64,000 nt of DNA from Entomoplasma freundtii (GTDB taxonomy: Bacteria > Bacillota_I > Bacilli_A > Mycoplasmatales > Mycoplasmataceae), in contig NZ_CP024962.1 in NCBI RefSeq assembly GCF_002804205.1, forward strand, positions 558,001 through 622,000. Reading direction: 5' to 3'. The notes below the pieces were generated by a model, which saw only the letters and a program-made list of their open reading frames with translations, was not told the origin of the DNA and did not search any database. This document shows, one piece after another, positions 51,453 to 61,729 of this stretch (positions within the stretch are counted from its first letter, which is position 1; the number at the start of each line of letters is the position of its first letter). Position numbers and translations under genes: made by a program.

Positions 51453-52940
51453 TTAATAATTAATAACTAAGCCTTTTACACGAGTGACAGACAATAATGT
51501 CTCGCGAATCCCTTGAACTCCAAAACCTGAATCCTTAACGCCCAAAAACGGAAATGAATCGGGCCCACGTTGTGATTTGCCATTAATGTTTACAGTCCCT
51601 ACTTCCAATTCCTTCGCCACAATTAAAGCAGGGGTGATTTCTTGACTAAAAACGGACGCTTGTAAGCCAAATTTAGAGGCATTTGCCACTGCAATCATTT
51701 CATCGCGGTTTTTTAAACGGATTATTGGTAAAACAGGACCAAAAGGTTCCTCTCAAGCGAGAGCCATTTTGGGCGTCACATGGTCAACTAAGGTTGGCCA
51801 AATCAAGTTTGCGCGGTGTTGACCTCCTACAAGGACCTTGGCCCCGTCAGCCACCGCGTCATCCATTAACTTTAAGACGTAATTAGCAGCTTTCTGATCA
51901 ATTACGGGGGTGATGGCTGCGTTTTCTTTCGGTGATCCCACTGCCAATTTATCAATTTCTTTAATTAAATGAGGAATGAGACGGTCAGCAATTGGATCAG
52001 TAGTTAAAACTCTTTTAATTGCCGTGCATCTTTGGCCAGAATAACCGTAAGCTCCTGCCACAATTTGTTTGGCATACTTGTCTAATTGTAAATCATCAAG
52101 TACTAAGGCTGGGTCTTTGCCCCCTAATTCTAAAACGACATCCTTAGTGATAGCGGTTTCTAACAAATTAATGCCGACATCGACACTACCAGTAAAGGAA
52201 ATAAAGTTAATCTCTTGGTTTTTTACTAGAATATCACCAATTTCTCGGCCTCGGCCAGTCACTACGTTAAAAATACCTGCCGGTAATTGGGCTGATAAAG
52301 CCAATTCTCCCAATTTGGTTCCGACAAGACTACCGGCTGTTGCTGGTTTAAAGACCAGAGTATTGCCCATTACTAAAGCAGGCATAATTTTAGAAATGGC
52401 TAAATTAAGTGGGTAGTTGAAAGGAGAAATGGCTAAACCAACCCCTTTGGCAACTCGTTCAAAAATTCCTAACTTATTGCTAATACCAAATTCTTCACCA
52501 GTAAAGGCACTTGGTTGTAATCGTTTTGCTTCTTCAAAAGTATAGTCGATGTATTCAACTGTCCGACGCACTTCGTTTAAAGCTTCCTTATAACCCTTGG
52601 CAATTTCTTTCATCATAATTGTGGCTAACTCAGTTTCGTGCTCTGCAATTAAGTTACGTCATTTTTTAAGGATTTCAATTCGTTTTAATAAAGTCACGGC
52701 TTCTCAGTTCTTTTGGGCCCTGCGGGCAGCTGCATAAGCTTCATTAATTTCTAAAGTACTTAAAGCCGGAACTGTGCCGATGACACTAAAACCATCTGGG
52801 TTGATAATTTCTACCACTTGCTTGGAGGTAACTTTTTTGCCGTCAATTAAATCTCAATGTTCATAAAGTTCATTAGTATGGCTTTGAGAATGATTATCTA
52901 AATCATCTAAGTTTAAATTATTTTCGGTTTTTTTTGTCAT
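51453..52940 (-). CDS. gapN: NADP-dependent non-phosphorylating glyceraldehyde-3-phosphate dehydrogenase
   Basis: 495 residues of the aldehyde dehydrogenase superfamily. Catalytic Cys305 (YSGQRCTAIK), base Glu271 (ELGGKDPA), oxyanion Asn175 (SPFNYPLN) and cofactor Lys198 (VFKPA). The GYSGQRCTA and FNVVTGRGREIG blocks fit GapN more than generic ALDH. It oxidises glyceraldehyde 3-phosphate to 3-phosphoglycerate and makes NADPH, bypassing one ATP step of glycolysis. AAAGGAAA lies upstream. A 35-residue polar N-terminus precedes the domain. Confidence 0.9.
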
Positions 52941-53028
52941 TATTAGGGATTTTCCTTTCTTATCTAAAGTTTTTAAGCTTTGATAGTTTCATTTATTGTT
53001 TAGTTTCTATTGAAAGGCCACTACACAA

Positions 53029-53790
53029 TTAGCCTTTTTGATTAATTTCGTACATGAGAATGGAACCAGCAACACCAACATTTAACGATTCTACCTCTGG
53101 AGCCATTGGAATTAACACATTTGTCGTAAGTCACTCCAGGCTTTTGGGGCTCAAACCATGACCTTCATTTCCCAAAATAAGGGCGCAAGGACTCATGATG
53201 GTGGTAAGGTTTGGTAAAGCTTGGTAAGGTTGATGTAAATTAGTCCCGATAATTGGCAAGCCCGTTTTTTTTCAAGCTGGTAGATACGTTTCTAGCGGGG
53301 CTTGTTTCAAGTGAAGTTTAAATAAAAGACCCTGCGTTGACCGAATGACCTTTTCATTATAAAAATTAACTGAATGAGGACTAATTAAGACGTTAGGAAA
53401 GCCAAAAGCTGCAGCACTTCGCAATAAAGTTCCTAAATTACCAGGGTCTTGCACATCATCTAAAACAAGAATTCTTCCCGGAATAGGTCAAACTTGATTA
53501 TCTTCGCTAGTCATGGTGGCGATGCCATAAACTCCTGTTGGTTTTTTTGTATCACTAAGCTTTGCTGCTACTATTTCTGAAAGCGCAAAAGTGGGACCAG
53601 GAAAACTTTGTAAACTACTTGGTAAACTTGGCAATTGTGTTTCCAAAACATAAAGACTGACTAATTTTCCATTGAGTAACGCTTCTTCACAAAGGTGGTC
53701 ACCTTCAATGAAAAAATTTTGACTTGGGTTCTTCTTTAAGAATAAAAGATCTTTGATTTTTTGGTTTTTAACTGAGGTGATTTTTTCCAT
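53029..53790 (-). CDS. TrmH/SpoU-family RNA 2'-O-methyltransferase
   Basis: 253 residues. An N-terminal substrate-binding domain (FFIEGDHLCEEAL) is followed by the SPOUT knot with three family motifs: DPGNLGTLLRSAAAFG, ILGNEGHGLS and LNVGVAGSILMYE. It methylates rRNA or tRNA ribose; the target cannot be told. It lies 23 bases after dut, with GGGGAG upstream. Confidence 0.93.
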
Positions 53791-53813
53791 TTTTTAACTC
53801 CCCAAAATAAACG

Positions 53814-54350
53814 TTAATAATTGTTCGCTTGACGTGCAAAATTAATGGCATTTTTTTGCCGGTAAGCTTCTAAAATTTCTGCTTCTGTATACTCACAAAT
53901 GGCACCAATTTCTAAATAATTCGCAAATAATTTGGAAAAATCTCCATTTGAGTGCGAACTAGAGAAATCTGTAAGGTGGCCAAGCAATTGTAAATAAGTT
54001 TCACCCAAGGGAAAATCAGTTGCTTTCTTGGCTTTTGTTGATGTTGGCAAATTATTAGTCTTCTGAGCAAAATTCTTGAAGTCAAAGTTAACACTATTCC
54101 CTAAACTTAGCAAAAAATGAAGTCCATCAACATATTCATCCAGCTGACGATCCTTCGGAGCAGCTCCTTTCCGGGACCAATATTTAAAGCTACGTTCCTC
54201 ATTAGCGAATTCACCAAGTTCGACAAAAAAAGCAATTAAGCGTTTTTGGAAAATAGTAGCATCAGACTTTAAATTATGTTTTGTCAAAATGTTTTGATCA
54301 AGTTTTTCTTGTTGTTGACTTAAATAAGTTAATGAATTTGTACTTAACAT
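53814..54350 (-). CDS. dUTPase, all-alpha dimeric type
   Basis: 178 residues. The all-alpha NTP pyrophosphatase motif is seen: FFVELGEFANEE (ExxE) and DEYVDGLHFLLSLG (ExxD). FKYW and the Lys-rich loop fit dimeric dUTPases of Gram-positives and phages. It turns dUTP into dUMP and pyrophosphate, keeping uracil out of DNA, and complements the dCMP deaminase in the window. Could act on dCTP too. Confidence 0.88.
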   Translation of the reverse strand: MLSTNSLTYLSQQQEKLDQNILTKHNLKSDATIFQKRLIAFFVELGEFANEERSFKYWSRKGAAPKDRQLDEYVDGLHFLLSLGNSVNFDFKNFAQKTNNLPTSTKAKKATDFPLGETYLQLLGHLTDFSSSHSNGDFSKLFANYLEIGAICEYTEAEILEAYRQKNAINFARQANNY

Positions 54351-54445
54351 CGCTTTAGGGATTCCTTTACTAATTTATTTTGATTTTTTATTTCTCTCCT
54401 AATTATGGCATTAGAGTAATTGTTATCATACCAATTTTAAAAATC

Positions 54446-54473
54446 AAAAATAAAAAATGACCCAAAGGGTCAT
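54446..54473 (-). terminator. Terminator of the S1-protein gene
   Basis: ATGACCC-ttt-GGGTCAT followed on the minus strand by TTTTTATTTTT. Confidence 0.85.
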
Positions 54474-54527
54474 GATAACTTGGTTTTTATGGCGAATTAA
54501 GAAGACTTTTTTACTGATAATAAATTC

Positions 54528-54835
54528 TTAATTTAATCAGGGATTATTGTCTAATGAAACAAGTCCACGATTGAAGGCCACATTGTAATCGCATTCTATT
54601 TTTTTAAGCGTTTTAATGATAATTTTAATTGTTGTTTGTCTTCGTTGACATCAATGACTAATGCATCAATTTCATCACCCGAATTAACATAATCATGGAT
54701 ATTTCTTACAAATTCTTCAGCAATTTCACTAATGTGAATTAAGCCTTTGTAAGTTTTCTCATTATACTGAATGGTACAAAAAGCACCGTATCCCACAATA
54801 TCAGTGATTTTAGCTTTTACAATTTGGTTTTCCAT
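54528..54835 (-). CDS. Small S1-domain RNA-binding protein with a -1 frameshift tail
   Basis: 79 residues in frame (54835 to the TAG at 54598-54596), almost all S1 domain: DIVGYGAFCTI, GLIHISEIAEEFV, LSLKRLKK. Just before the stop are seven As (TTA AAA AAA TAG). A -1 slip there continues in an open frame for about 23 codons to TAA at 54528, ending SLDNNPWLN, which looks like the GFxPLxxxLPxWI tail of Firmicutes S1 proteins of the GSP13/YugI type. So the gene may use frameshifting, or one A may be missing from the sequence. Related proteins tune ribosome function. Confidence 0.75.
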
Positions 54836-54866
54836 TTGAAATAATCCCCCGTTTCCTACATGTAAT

Positions 54867-54872
54867 ATTATA
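54867..54872 (-). promoter_or_regulatory. -10 element for the S1-protein gene
   Basis: TATAAT on the minus strand about 32 bases before the ATG. The -35 is not clear; a GGGGGA Shine-Dalgarno lies between. Confidence 0.5.
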
Positions 54873-54950
54873 AGAAAAAATCAGAAAAAAATTATTTCAC
54901 GGCACGAAAAAAAATAAAAAAATTTTCTAAAGCCTTTATCCATCGTAGTT

Positions 54951-54985
54951 CAAATAAAATTGCCCTCCAAAAAGAGGGCAATTTT
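54951..54985 (-). terminator. Terminator of pgi
   Basis: AATTGCCCTC / GAGGGCAATT hairpin with a six-base loop and a T-rich tail, next to the pgi stop. Confidence 0.9.
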
Positions 54986-54988
54986 TAA

Positions 54989-56290
54989 TTAACTTTCTAG
55001 GCCTGGTTTTCCTAATAATTTGAACATATTTTTTTTATAAACTTCCACCCCTGGTTGGTTAAACGGATTGACTGCTAAGAGATAGCCACTCATAGCCACC
55101 GCTAGTTCAAAGAAGTAAACTAAATAACCAAAATTTTGGGCTGACATGTCGCCGTCAATATCTAAAACAATGTTCGGAATTTCACCACATTGACTATGCG
55201 CTTGTAAAACACCTTCTAAAGCCACTTTGTTCACTTCATCAAGAGTTTTACCATCAAGGTAATTTAGTTGGTCAAAGTTGTCAGGGTCTTTCGTAATTTT
55301 GACATCTAAAGTAGGTCGGGAGAAATTAAGAATTGTTTCAAAGAGTAATCCTTTTTGTCCTTCTTGGACTCATTGCCCTAAAGAATGCAAATCGGTTGAA
55401 AAAATCATTGATGTTGGTAATAATCCTTGACCTTCTTTTCCCTCTGACTCCCCAAATAATTGCTTTCACCATTCATTGAAATATTGCATTTGCAAATCGT
55501 AGGAAACTAAAGTTTCTACCTTGTAATTAAGTTTGCTATTTAATAGGTAACGAGCCACTGCATATTTATAGGCCGGATTATCAAGATTTGCCTCAGTTAA
55601 TTCATACATGGCTTTTTGGGCCCCAAAGAAAATTTCGTCAGTGTTAACTCCTAAAACCATTAATGGATAAATTCCCACAGGTGTTAGAACTGAAAAACGC
55701 CCTCCAATATCATCAGGAATAGTGAAGGTTTGGTAACCTTTTTGGTCAGCCAAGACTTTTAAGGCACCGCGTTCTTTATCAGTAACGGCAACAATTAACT
55801 CTTTTGCTCGTTCTCCTTCTTGTTCTCAAAGTTGTTTTTCAAATAATCTAAAAGCCAAACCAGGTTCTACTGTCGTTCCTGATTTAGAAATGACGCAAAT
55901 TCCAAAGCGTTTATTTTTTAAGTAGGCTTGCACTTGGGCAACATAAGTTGACGACATCGTATTTCCTACATAGATAGCTTCCACTTTTTGATTGATTGGA
56001 TAAAGCCCTTTAATCATGTCGGCAGCAGCGCGGGCTCCTAAATAAGATCCTCCAATTCCAATGATGACCAAAACTTCAATTTTGTCTTGCAAACTAGTAG
56101 CTGAGGCTTGCATTTTGATGTATTCCTCGCGGTCATAAGTAGCGGGTCAATTTACTCAACCAAGAAAATCATTACCTAAACCAGTCCTTTCGCGAATCAT
56201 TTTATTAACTTCAACGACTTTGTTTTTTAAATCTTCACTTTCCAAGTCACTAGCTATTAACGGAGTATTCATTACATTTACACTAATCAT
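54989..56290 (-). CDS. pgi: Glucose-6-phosphate isomerase
   Basis: 433 residues, bacterial PGI type. The sugar-phosphate blocks [29 protein letters not shown] and [13 protein letters not shown] are present. The catalytic Glu and Lys are in the [10 protein letters not shown] and [14 protein letters not shown] regions. It interconverts glucose 6- and fructose 6-phosphate. The ATG at 56290 has only a weak ribosome site; an internal ATG (MNTPLIAS) is a less likely start. Confidence 0.97.
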
Positions 56291-56390
56291 TTATTACGCA
56301 CTTCTTTCTAGATTTAATGTTTTATTTTAATATTAATAATTATAAGCATTTCACGAAAATCTTGCCAAGTGATTTACTTTAGTTAGCCTA

Positions 56391-56425
56391 GAAAAAAGCT
56401 GTCTATTAGCAATAAACAGCTTTTT
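56391..56425 (-). terminator. Terminator of the formyl-THF cyclo-ligase gene
   Basis: AAAAAGCTGT / ACAGCTTTTT with a 13-base loop; the gene's stop codon lies inside the loop. Confidence 0.85.
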
Positions 56426-56984
56426 CCGTAAACACAAGATTTAGTTTTTGGTCATGGGGCTCTGATTTAATTGGTAGAGCTGAAAATTGCTTTTGAAAAG
56501 CCAGACCCACCTTTAATGGTTGTTTTTCTGCAAAACTTAGATAGAAATCATAATAACCTTTTCCTCAACCAATCCGGTTTAACTTTTGGTCAAAAACTAA
56601 TAGCGGCATAAAAATCACATCCAAAGAACCTTTTAGCTTCAAGTTTGTTGGCTTCGGCTCCCAAATTTTTAAAACCGGATTCTCGGTAATTTCTTCTCGT
56701 CACTTCGCTGTAACTTTTAAAAAAGTTAAATTCTTATTTTCGACATTCGAAATCGGTAAAAAAACTTCATAATTATTTGCTAAAGCTCAGTCGATAAGTT
56801 TAGCAGTCGCCACCTCTTCTGACTTATTAAGATAAAAGCCAAGCTGTTTATAGGAAGTAACTTGTTCTTGAAGTCACCCAATAACTTCGTTAGTAATCGT
56901 TTGACTTGCTTGTTCACGTTCGGCACTACTTAAAGTAGCTCTCAGTTTTTTATATTGCTGTCGTAAACTTGCCTTATTTTCCAT
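56406..56984 (-). CDS. 5-formyltetrahydrofolate cyclo-ligase
   Basis: 192 residues, normal length. MENKASLRQQYKKLR at the start, and the ATP/folate blocks MPLLVFDQKLNRIGWGKGYYD near the middle-end. It returns 5-formyl-THF to the active folate pool (5,10-methenyl-THF) at the cost of ATP. It begins 44 bases after sufU and is probably cotranscribed with sufS-sufU. Confidence 0.93.
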
Positions 56985-57028
56985 TAGGTCTCCATATTCA
57001 GCTTTTTTAACGGCCAAATTTTAGCAAT

Positions 57029-57472
57029 TTAACTATCTATTTTAGCTAACAAAAAACTACTTAAAAGTGTAGCGCAGGATTGACGATTTTTTTGGTGGTG
57101 AACATTTTTGAAAACTATTAAATCCCCTAAAAGGTTTTCTTCAGTCTCGTCAAATTGACCTGTAGTAATTAGTTTTTGGTAGGCCTTTAAAATTGTTTTT
57201 GCTTCCGAAAGGGTTAAACCATTTAATTTTTCCACCAATAAATCAGCACTCGCAGTTGCAATTGCACAAGCACTTCCACCAAAAGCAAGGTTCTTAAAGT
57301 GATTGGTACTATCCACTTCATAAAATACTTCTAAACGATCAGCACAAGTAGTTGAATGCAAAGGCTCAACTTTTCCTTTTTGGGTTTCATCTCAAGTTTT
57401 ATGATGGTGACGGGGTGATGTAAATCGTTCAATAATTAATTTACGACCCGCTTCATCGCTTATTTTTGACAT
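57029..57472 (-). CDS. sufU: SufU-type Fe-S assembly / zinc sulfurtransferase
   Basis: 147 residues. The three zinc or cluster cysteines of SufU are present: Cys43 with Asp45 (TTCADRLEVF), Cys69 (GSACAIATAS) and Cys133 (RQSCATLL). In Gram-positives SufU accepts sulfur from SufS. It follows sufS by 38 bases. The first motif is CAD rather than CGD, and no sufBCD is near, as in other Mollicutes with the reduced SufS-SufU pair. Confidence 0.92.
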
Positions 57473-57510
57473 GTCTGTTCTCTCTTTCTGGTAGTTTTTA
57501 CTAATAAATA

Positions 57511-58731
57511 TTAAAAAATTTCTAAGGCCTTATCGATATTTTTTAAGGCCTCTACTAAACGGTCTAAATCGGCAAAGTTGTTATAAATACCCAAACTTGC
57601 CCGAACCGTAGTGTTGATACCCAAATAACGATTCGTTAAACGAGCACAATGTTCCCCATCGCGAACCGCAATGTTGTAGCGAACATCTAAAAAGGTTGCT
57701 ACATCTTGCGCTTGCCATTTTTTGGCATTAAACAAAATTAAAGGGCCTTCAGTTTCTAAATTATAAAAATCAACCTCTTTTGTGAGGTTATGTAATTTTA
57801 CTTGTTGCGCAAAATAATCTTTCAAAGCTTTTTCGTGCTTTTGAATTTCCACAAAGCCAATTTTTTCTAAAAACTGGATAGCAGCTTTTAACCCAATAAT
57901 GGCTGAAATATTACCAGTTCCAGCTTCCAATCGTGCTGGTAATGGCATTGGCACATAACTTTTTGTTTCGGGGTCAATACTAATGTTCATGCCACCCCCA
58001 AACATCAATGGCGTTAAGGTTTTCAATAAGTCTAAACGTCCTCAAAGAACACCAATTCCAAAAGGTCCATACATTTTATGCCCGGAAAACGCTAAAAAAT
58101 CAAGATCTCATTTTTGCACATCAATTGGTATATGAGCAATCGTTTGAGCAGCATCCAAAATCACTAATGATTGGGAGTTAGCTTGATGCGTTATTTTTGT
58201 TATTTTAGCAACATCATTAAAGCCCCCAAGTGTATTGGAAGAATGAGCAAAAGTAACAATTTTGGTTTTTTTGCTTAATAGTTTTGGCAATGCCGAAACA
58301 TCAATTAAGCCTGTTTTAGTCAAAGGCAAAAACTTCAAATCGGCTTTGGTCTGTTTTGCCACTTCAATTCAAGGCAAAAGATTTGAACCGTGCTCTAAGG
58401 TGGTTAACCAAATTTCGTCTCCTGGTTGAATTTGGTTAACCAAACCAAAAGCAACTTGGTTTAGAGCAGCCGTGGTGCCACTAGTAAAGACAATTTCATC
58501 CGCTTGGGAAGCATTTATTAAACTTGCCGCAGCTTTCCGTGTGCCTTCTACGAGTTCATTAGTCGCATAACCATGCCTATGCGTTAAGCTATGAGGACTA
58601 GTCCCATTTTTCATCAAAAATTGCTGTTCAGCATCAATTACCATTTGAGGTTTTAAAGCAGTCGCTCCGCTATCTAAATAAACTAACTTTGGATCGGTTT
58701 TTAGAAGGGGAAATTGGTTACGAATTTTCAT
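57511..58731 (-). CDS. sufS: Cysteine desulfurase, SufS type
   Basis: 406 residues, class V aminotransferase fold. PLP lysine Lys219 (FSGHKMYGPFGIG), cofactor Asp193 and His-rich HSSNTLGG block, and the catalytic Cys362 (RDGEHCARL) in the SufS position. It removes sulfur from cysteine and hands it to SufU, for Fe-S clusters or tRNA thiolation. GAGGT lies five bases upstream; first gene of sufS-sufU-cyclo-ligase. Its promoter faces the lipoprotein promoter. Confidence 0.97.
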
Positions 58732-58756
58732 TGGACCTCGCTTAATTTCTTCCTCA

Positions 58757-58802
58757 ATTATACCTTTTTAAAGGTGGTTAGTTTTCAAAATTACTTTATA
58801 AT
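58757..58802. promoter_or_regulatory. Divergent -10 elements between sufS and the lipoprotein pair
   Basis: TATAAT on the minus strand (58762-58757) for sufS and TATAAT on the plus strand (58797-58802) for the lipoprotein are 34 bases apart, so the two promoters share sequence. The -35 boxes are poor. Confidence 0.5.
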
Positions 58803-58849
58803 AGATTTAGTGTATTTTAGTTTTGTAATTTACAAGAAGGGAAAATATT

Positions 58850-61729
58850 ATGAGAAAGTTACTAGCCATCTTGGGGTCATTAAGCCTCGTTGCGACAACG
58901 AGTTCTGTAGTTGTAGCTTGTAAAAAAGATAATGAAGAAGGTGACACAGGGTCAGTTTTTATTAAAGCAGATGGGTCTTTAAATATTACAGCTGATGGTT
59001 TACTAAAGTGATATCAAGAAAATGTTGGTAATGAAAATGGGATTGCTCAATTAAAAGCCTTTTACCAATCTTTCGCAGTGGCCATTTTACAAAATGCTGG
59101 TGATAAAGATTCTGTTTTTGCTGACATAAAACCTAGTCCAACAATGAACCAATATGCCCTAGAAGATTTTCAACAAAAATTGAAGGATATTTGAGGACTT
59201 AAAAGTGATCAAGCCGGTTCTGTCCAAGGCGCTGCTAATAATTCTTGGAAGCAAAAAGAGGATGCTGCAAAGAAAAGTTATGGTGATAAAAACTATAAAA
59301 AGAAATTAGTTGATGAATTAGCTAAGACTTTCCCTTATGTTGATAAAGACTTTGATAGTCTTAAAAAGGCCTTCATTAGTAATGACATCTTAACTAATAA
59401 AAGCACTGGAGCGCAAGCGCAATTGACAAAACTTCTAGCTAATAATTCTAGTCAAAGTTTTATTAACTCAGGAGTTTCTACAAGCGAATTATTAAATAAC
59501 TTCAAATCTCTTTGAGGGGCCACTAAGTTGAATGACTTAGCTACTAACATTCTTGCTCAATTGAATAAAAAAAATGAGGATGAAAAGACTGAAAATATTC
59601 TTAATTTATTTAATGCTACAGGTGGAACAAACATTATCGCCACACCCGGAGATTCAGTAAGTCAAAAGCCTTGAAAACTCGATAGCATTAATTGAGCTAC
59701 TCTTGAAACTACTTGAACTAAAGAGATGGTTGAAGACTTGCTTTACCGTTTGTCTACTAGTTTTGATCCTACAAGCGAAAACTTAACAAACTCAATTGAT
59801 TGAGCTGGTTCAAAAACTGTTTCGCAAAGATGGAATTATGTAACGGCTGATGGAAATTACTTACGTGACACATCTACTTATTTTGATTTGGTAGAGAGTT
59901 TCCCCAATTTTAATTTTTCAAGCTTAAAATTGGACACTAACTCAAAAAATGCAGCTTTTGGAATGCTAAATAATTCACAAAGATTTCTTGTTGACCAATT
60001 TTTCCAAAACCAAAAGCCTATTTCTATTAGTCAAATTGTGTTCAAAAAAAGTGAGTCTGGAGACTTAACAAAACTTATTAATGGTCAAGCCTTCCTTTCG
60101 TCTATGACATCTGATTCCAAAAATTGAGAACAATATTACGGTCTTTATAATTTCTTACAAAATTATGTAACTGGTAAGGGAACTTCAACTAACCCAGAAC
60201 CAGATCCCAAACCTGATTCAAAGACATTCGCTGATGAAACTGGTGATGGCATTAATTCACCAATCCCAGGAATTGGCCAATATACCTTTGATACCATCTT
60301 TGGAAGTAATTCAAAGAGTAATATCGGAAAAATCAAACTTGATGGAGCAGCAGTACCAAATAAAATTTGGTGAGATACTTCCTTTTACGAAGCAAAAAAT
60401 GAGGAAAAACTTTTGACACTCGGGAATAGTGACATGAGCAAAACCTTAAAATATTCAGTTTATGATTTTTTACAAGCAAAAGACCATACTCCTTATGCCT
60501 TAAATACGGAAGGGGAACAATCTGTCTCGGGAATTGCCCAATACTTAATAAGTAGATACAAATTTACGAATCCAATTATTGCTCAAAACATTCAAGACGC
60601 TATTGCGGCCCAAAGTACTGATGTTCAAAAGGATTTAATCGATGCCTTATATGGCACATTAAACCTAATAGAAGCTTTGAATAGAACTATTACTGAACAA
60701 AATAAAGAAGCTAATAGTGAAGATCAAGTTAACAATAAAATGTACCAAGTATTAAATGCTAAACAAGGTATCATTGCTTTTATAGAATCAGATGGTTTAC
60801 ATATTGCTAAGATTAATGGTTTCGACGCTATGAGTCAGCCGTTAGAAAACCAAAAAACTTCAATTTTCGGTGATACCGTTGAGAGCAAACAAACATACAT
60901 CAACGAAATCCAAAGTTTCAAAAGATTGAATAGTTATGCTCAAAATGACACTTCGGGTTATTATCGTTATATTTATCAAGATTATAATCAAATGATTGGT
61001 AAACCAGGTTATTCAACCGATGCCTTCTATAGTGACCTGGTGTTACCGCAACAAGTCGATAAATTAAAAGCCTATGGAGTAAATTATCAGGATTTGAATA
61101 CATCTGTCTCAAATCTCTACGAAAAGTTTTTGGTTAATAATTCAATTCTTTCGGCCGGAGCTAAGAATGAAGAAAATCCTCCTTTTTACAAATTTGATTT
61201 GTTTAAGGAAGTAAATGATTCTATTAGTAATAACCAAGACAAAGATAATTCTCTAAGCAATAATAATTCCTGATTATGAGACTATTGTGGAACCATTTTA
61301 AACAAAGATAATGATCAACTTTTAGAAACTTTCTTTGGCTTTAAACAAAATGAAGCTAGTCAAACTTTTAAAGATTGATTAAGAAAAAAATTGAAACAAA
61401 GTCAAAATCATACTAGTCAAGGAGGAAGAGCCTTATTCAAACAAGGTTGAGCTGATTGGAATAAAGAAATCGATAAATTCCGAAACAAAGAAACCGATAA
61501 CAAAACTGCTCCTTTAGTAAAACTTTCTTGAGGGGGTGAAGCAAAGACTCATATCACTAATGTATTCCAATTAGAAAGCTTTAAGCCCTTTGCGACTTCT
61601 TCCAACTTTGCCTTAACAAATTGAGTCAAATGAAGCAATGAATGGCAAACTAGTCATCAATCAATTGTTCTCACTGCTTCTTCTATTGAGCGTCAAAGCA
61701 ATTATTCAAGTAGAAAGGTAACAAAATAA
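58850..61729 (+). CDS. Large surface lipoprotein, first of a coupled pair
   Basis: 959 residues with many UGA Trp codons. MRKLLAILGSLSL, lipobox VVVAC with Cys24. The exported part is Asn/Ser/Lys/Asp-rich with no domain I recognise; a Pro-rich linker NPEPDPKPDSK near residue 450 splits it into two halves. The C-terminal half has KQGIIAFIESDGLHIAKING, a pattern seen in several Spiroplasma-type lipoproteins. AAGGGAAAA precedes the start. The stop overlaps the next ATG (TAATG), so the pair is cotranslated. Confidence 0.88.
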
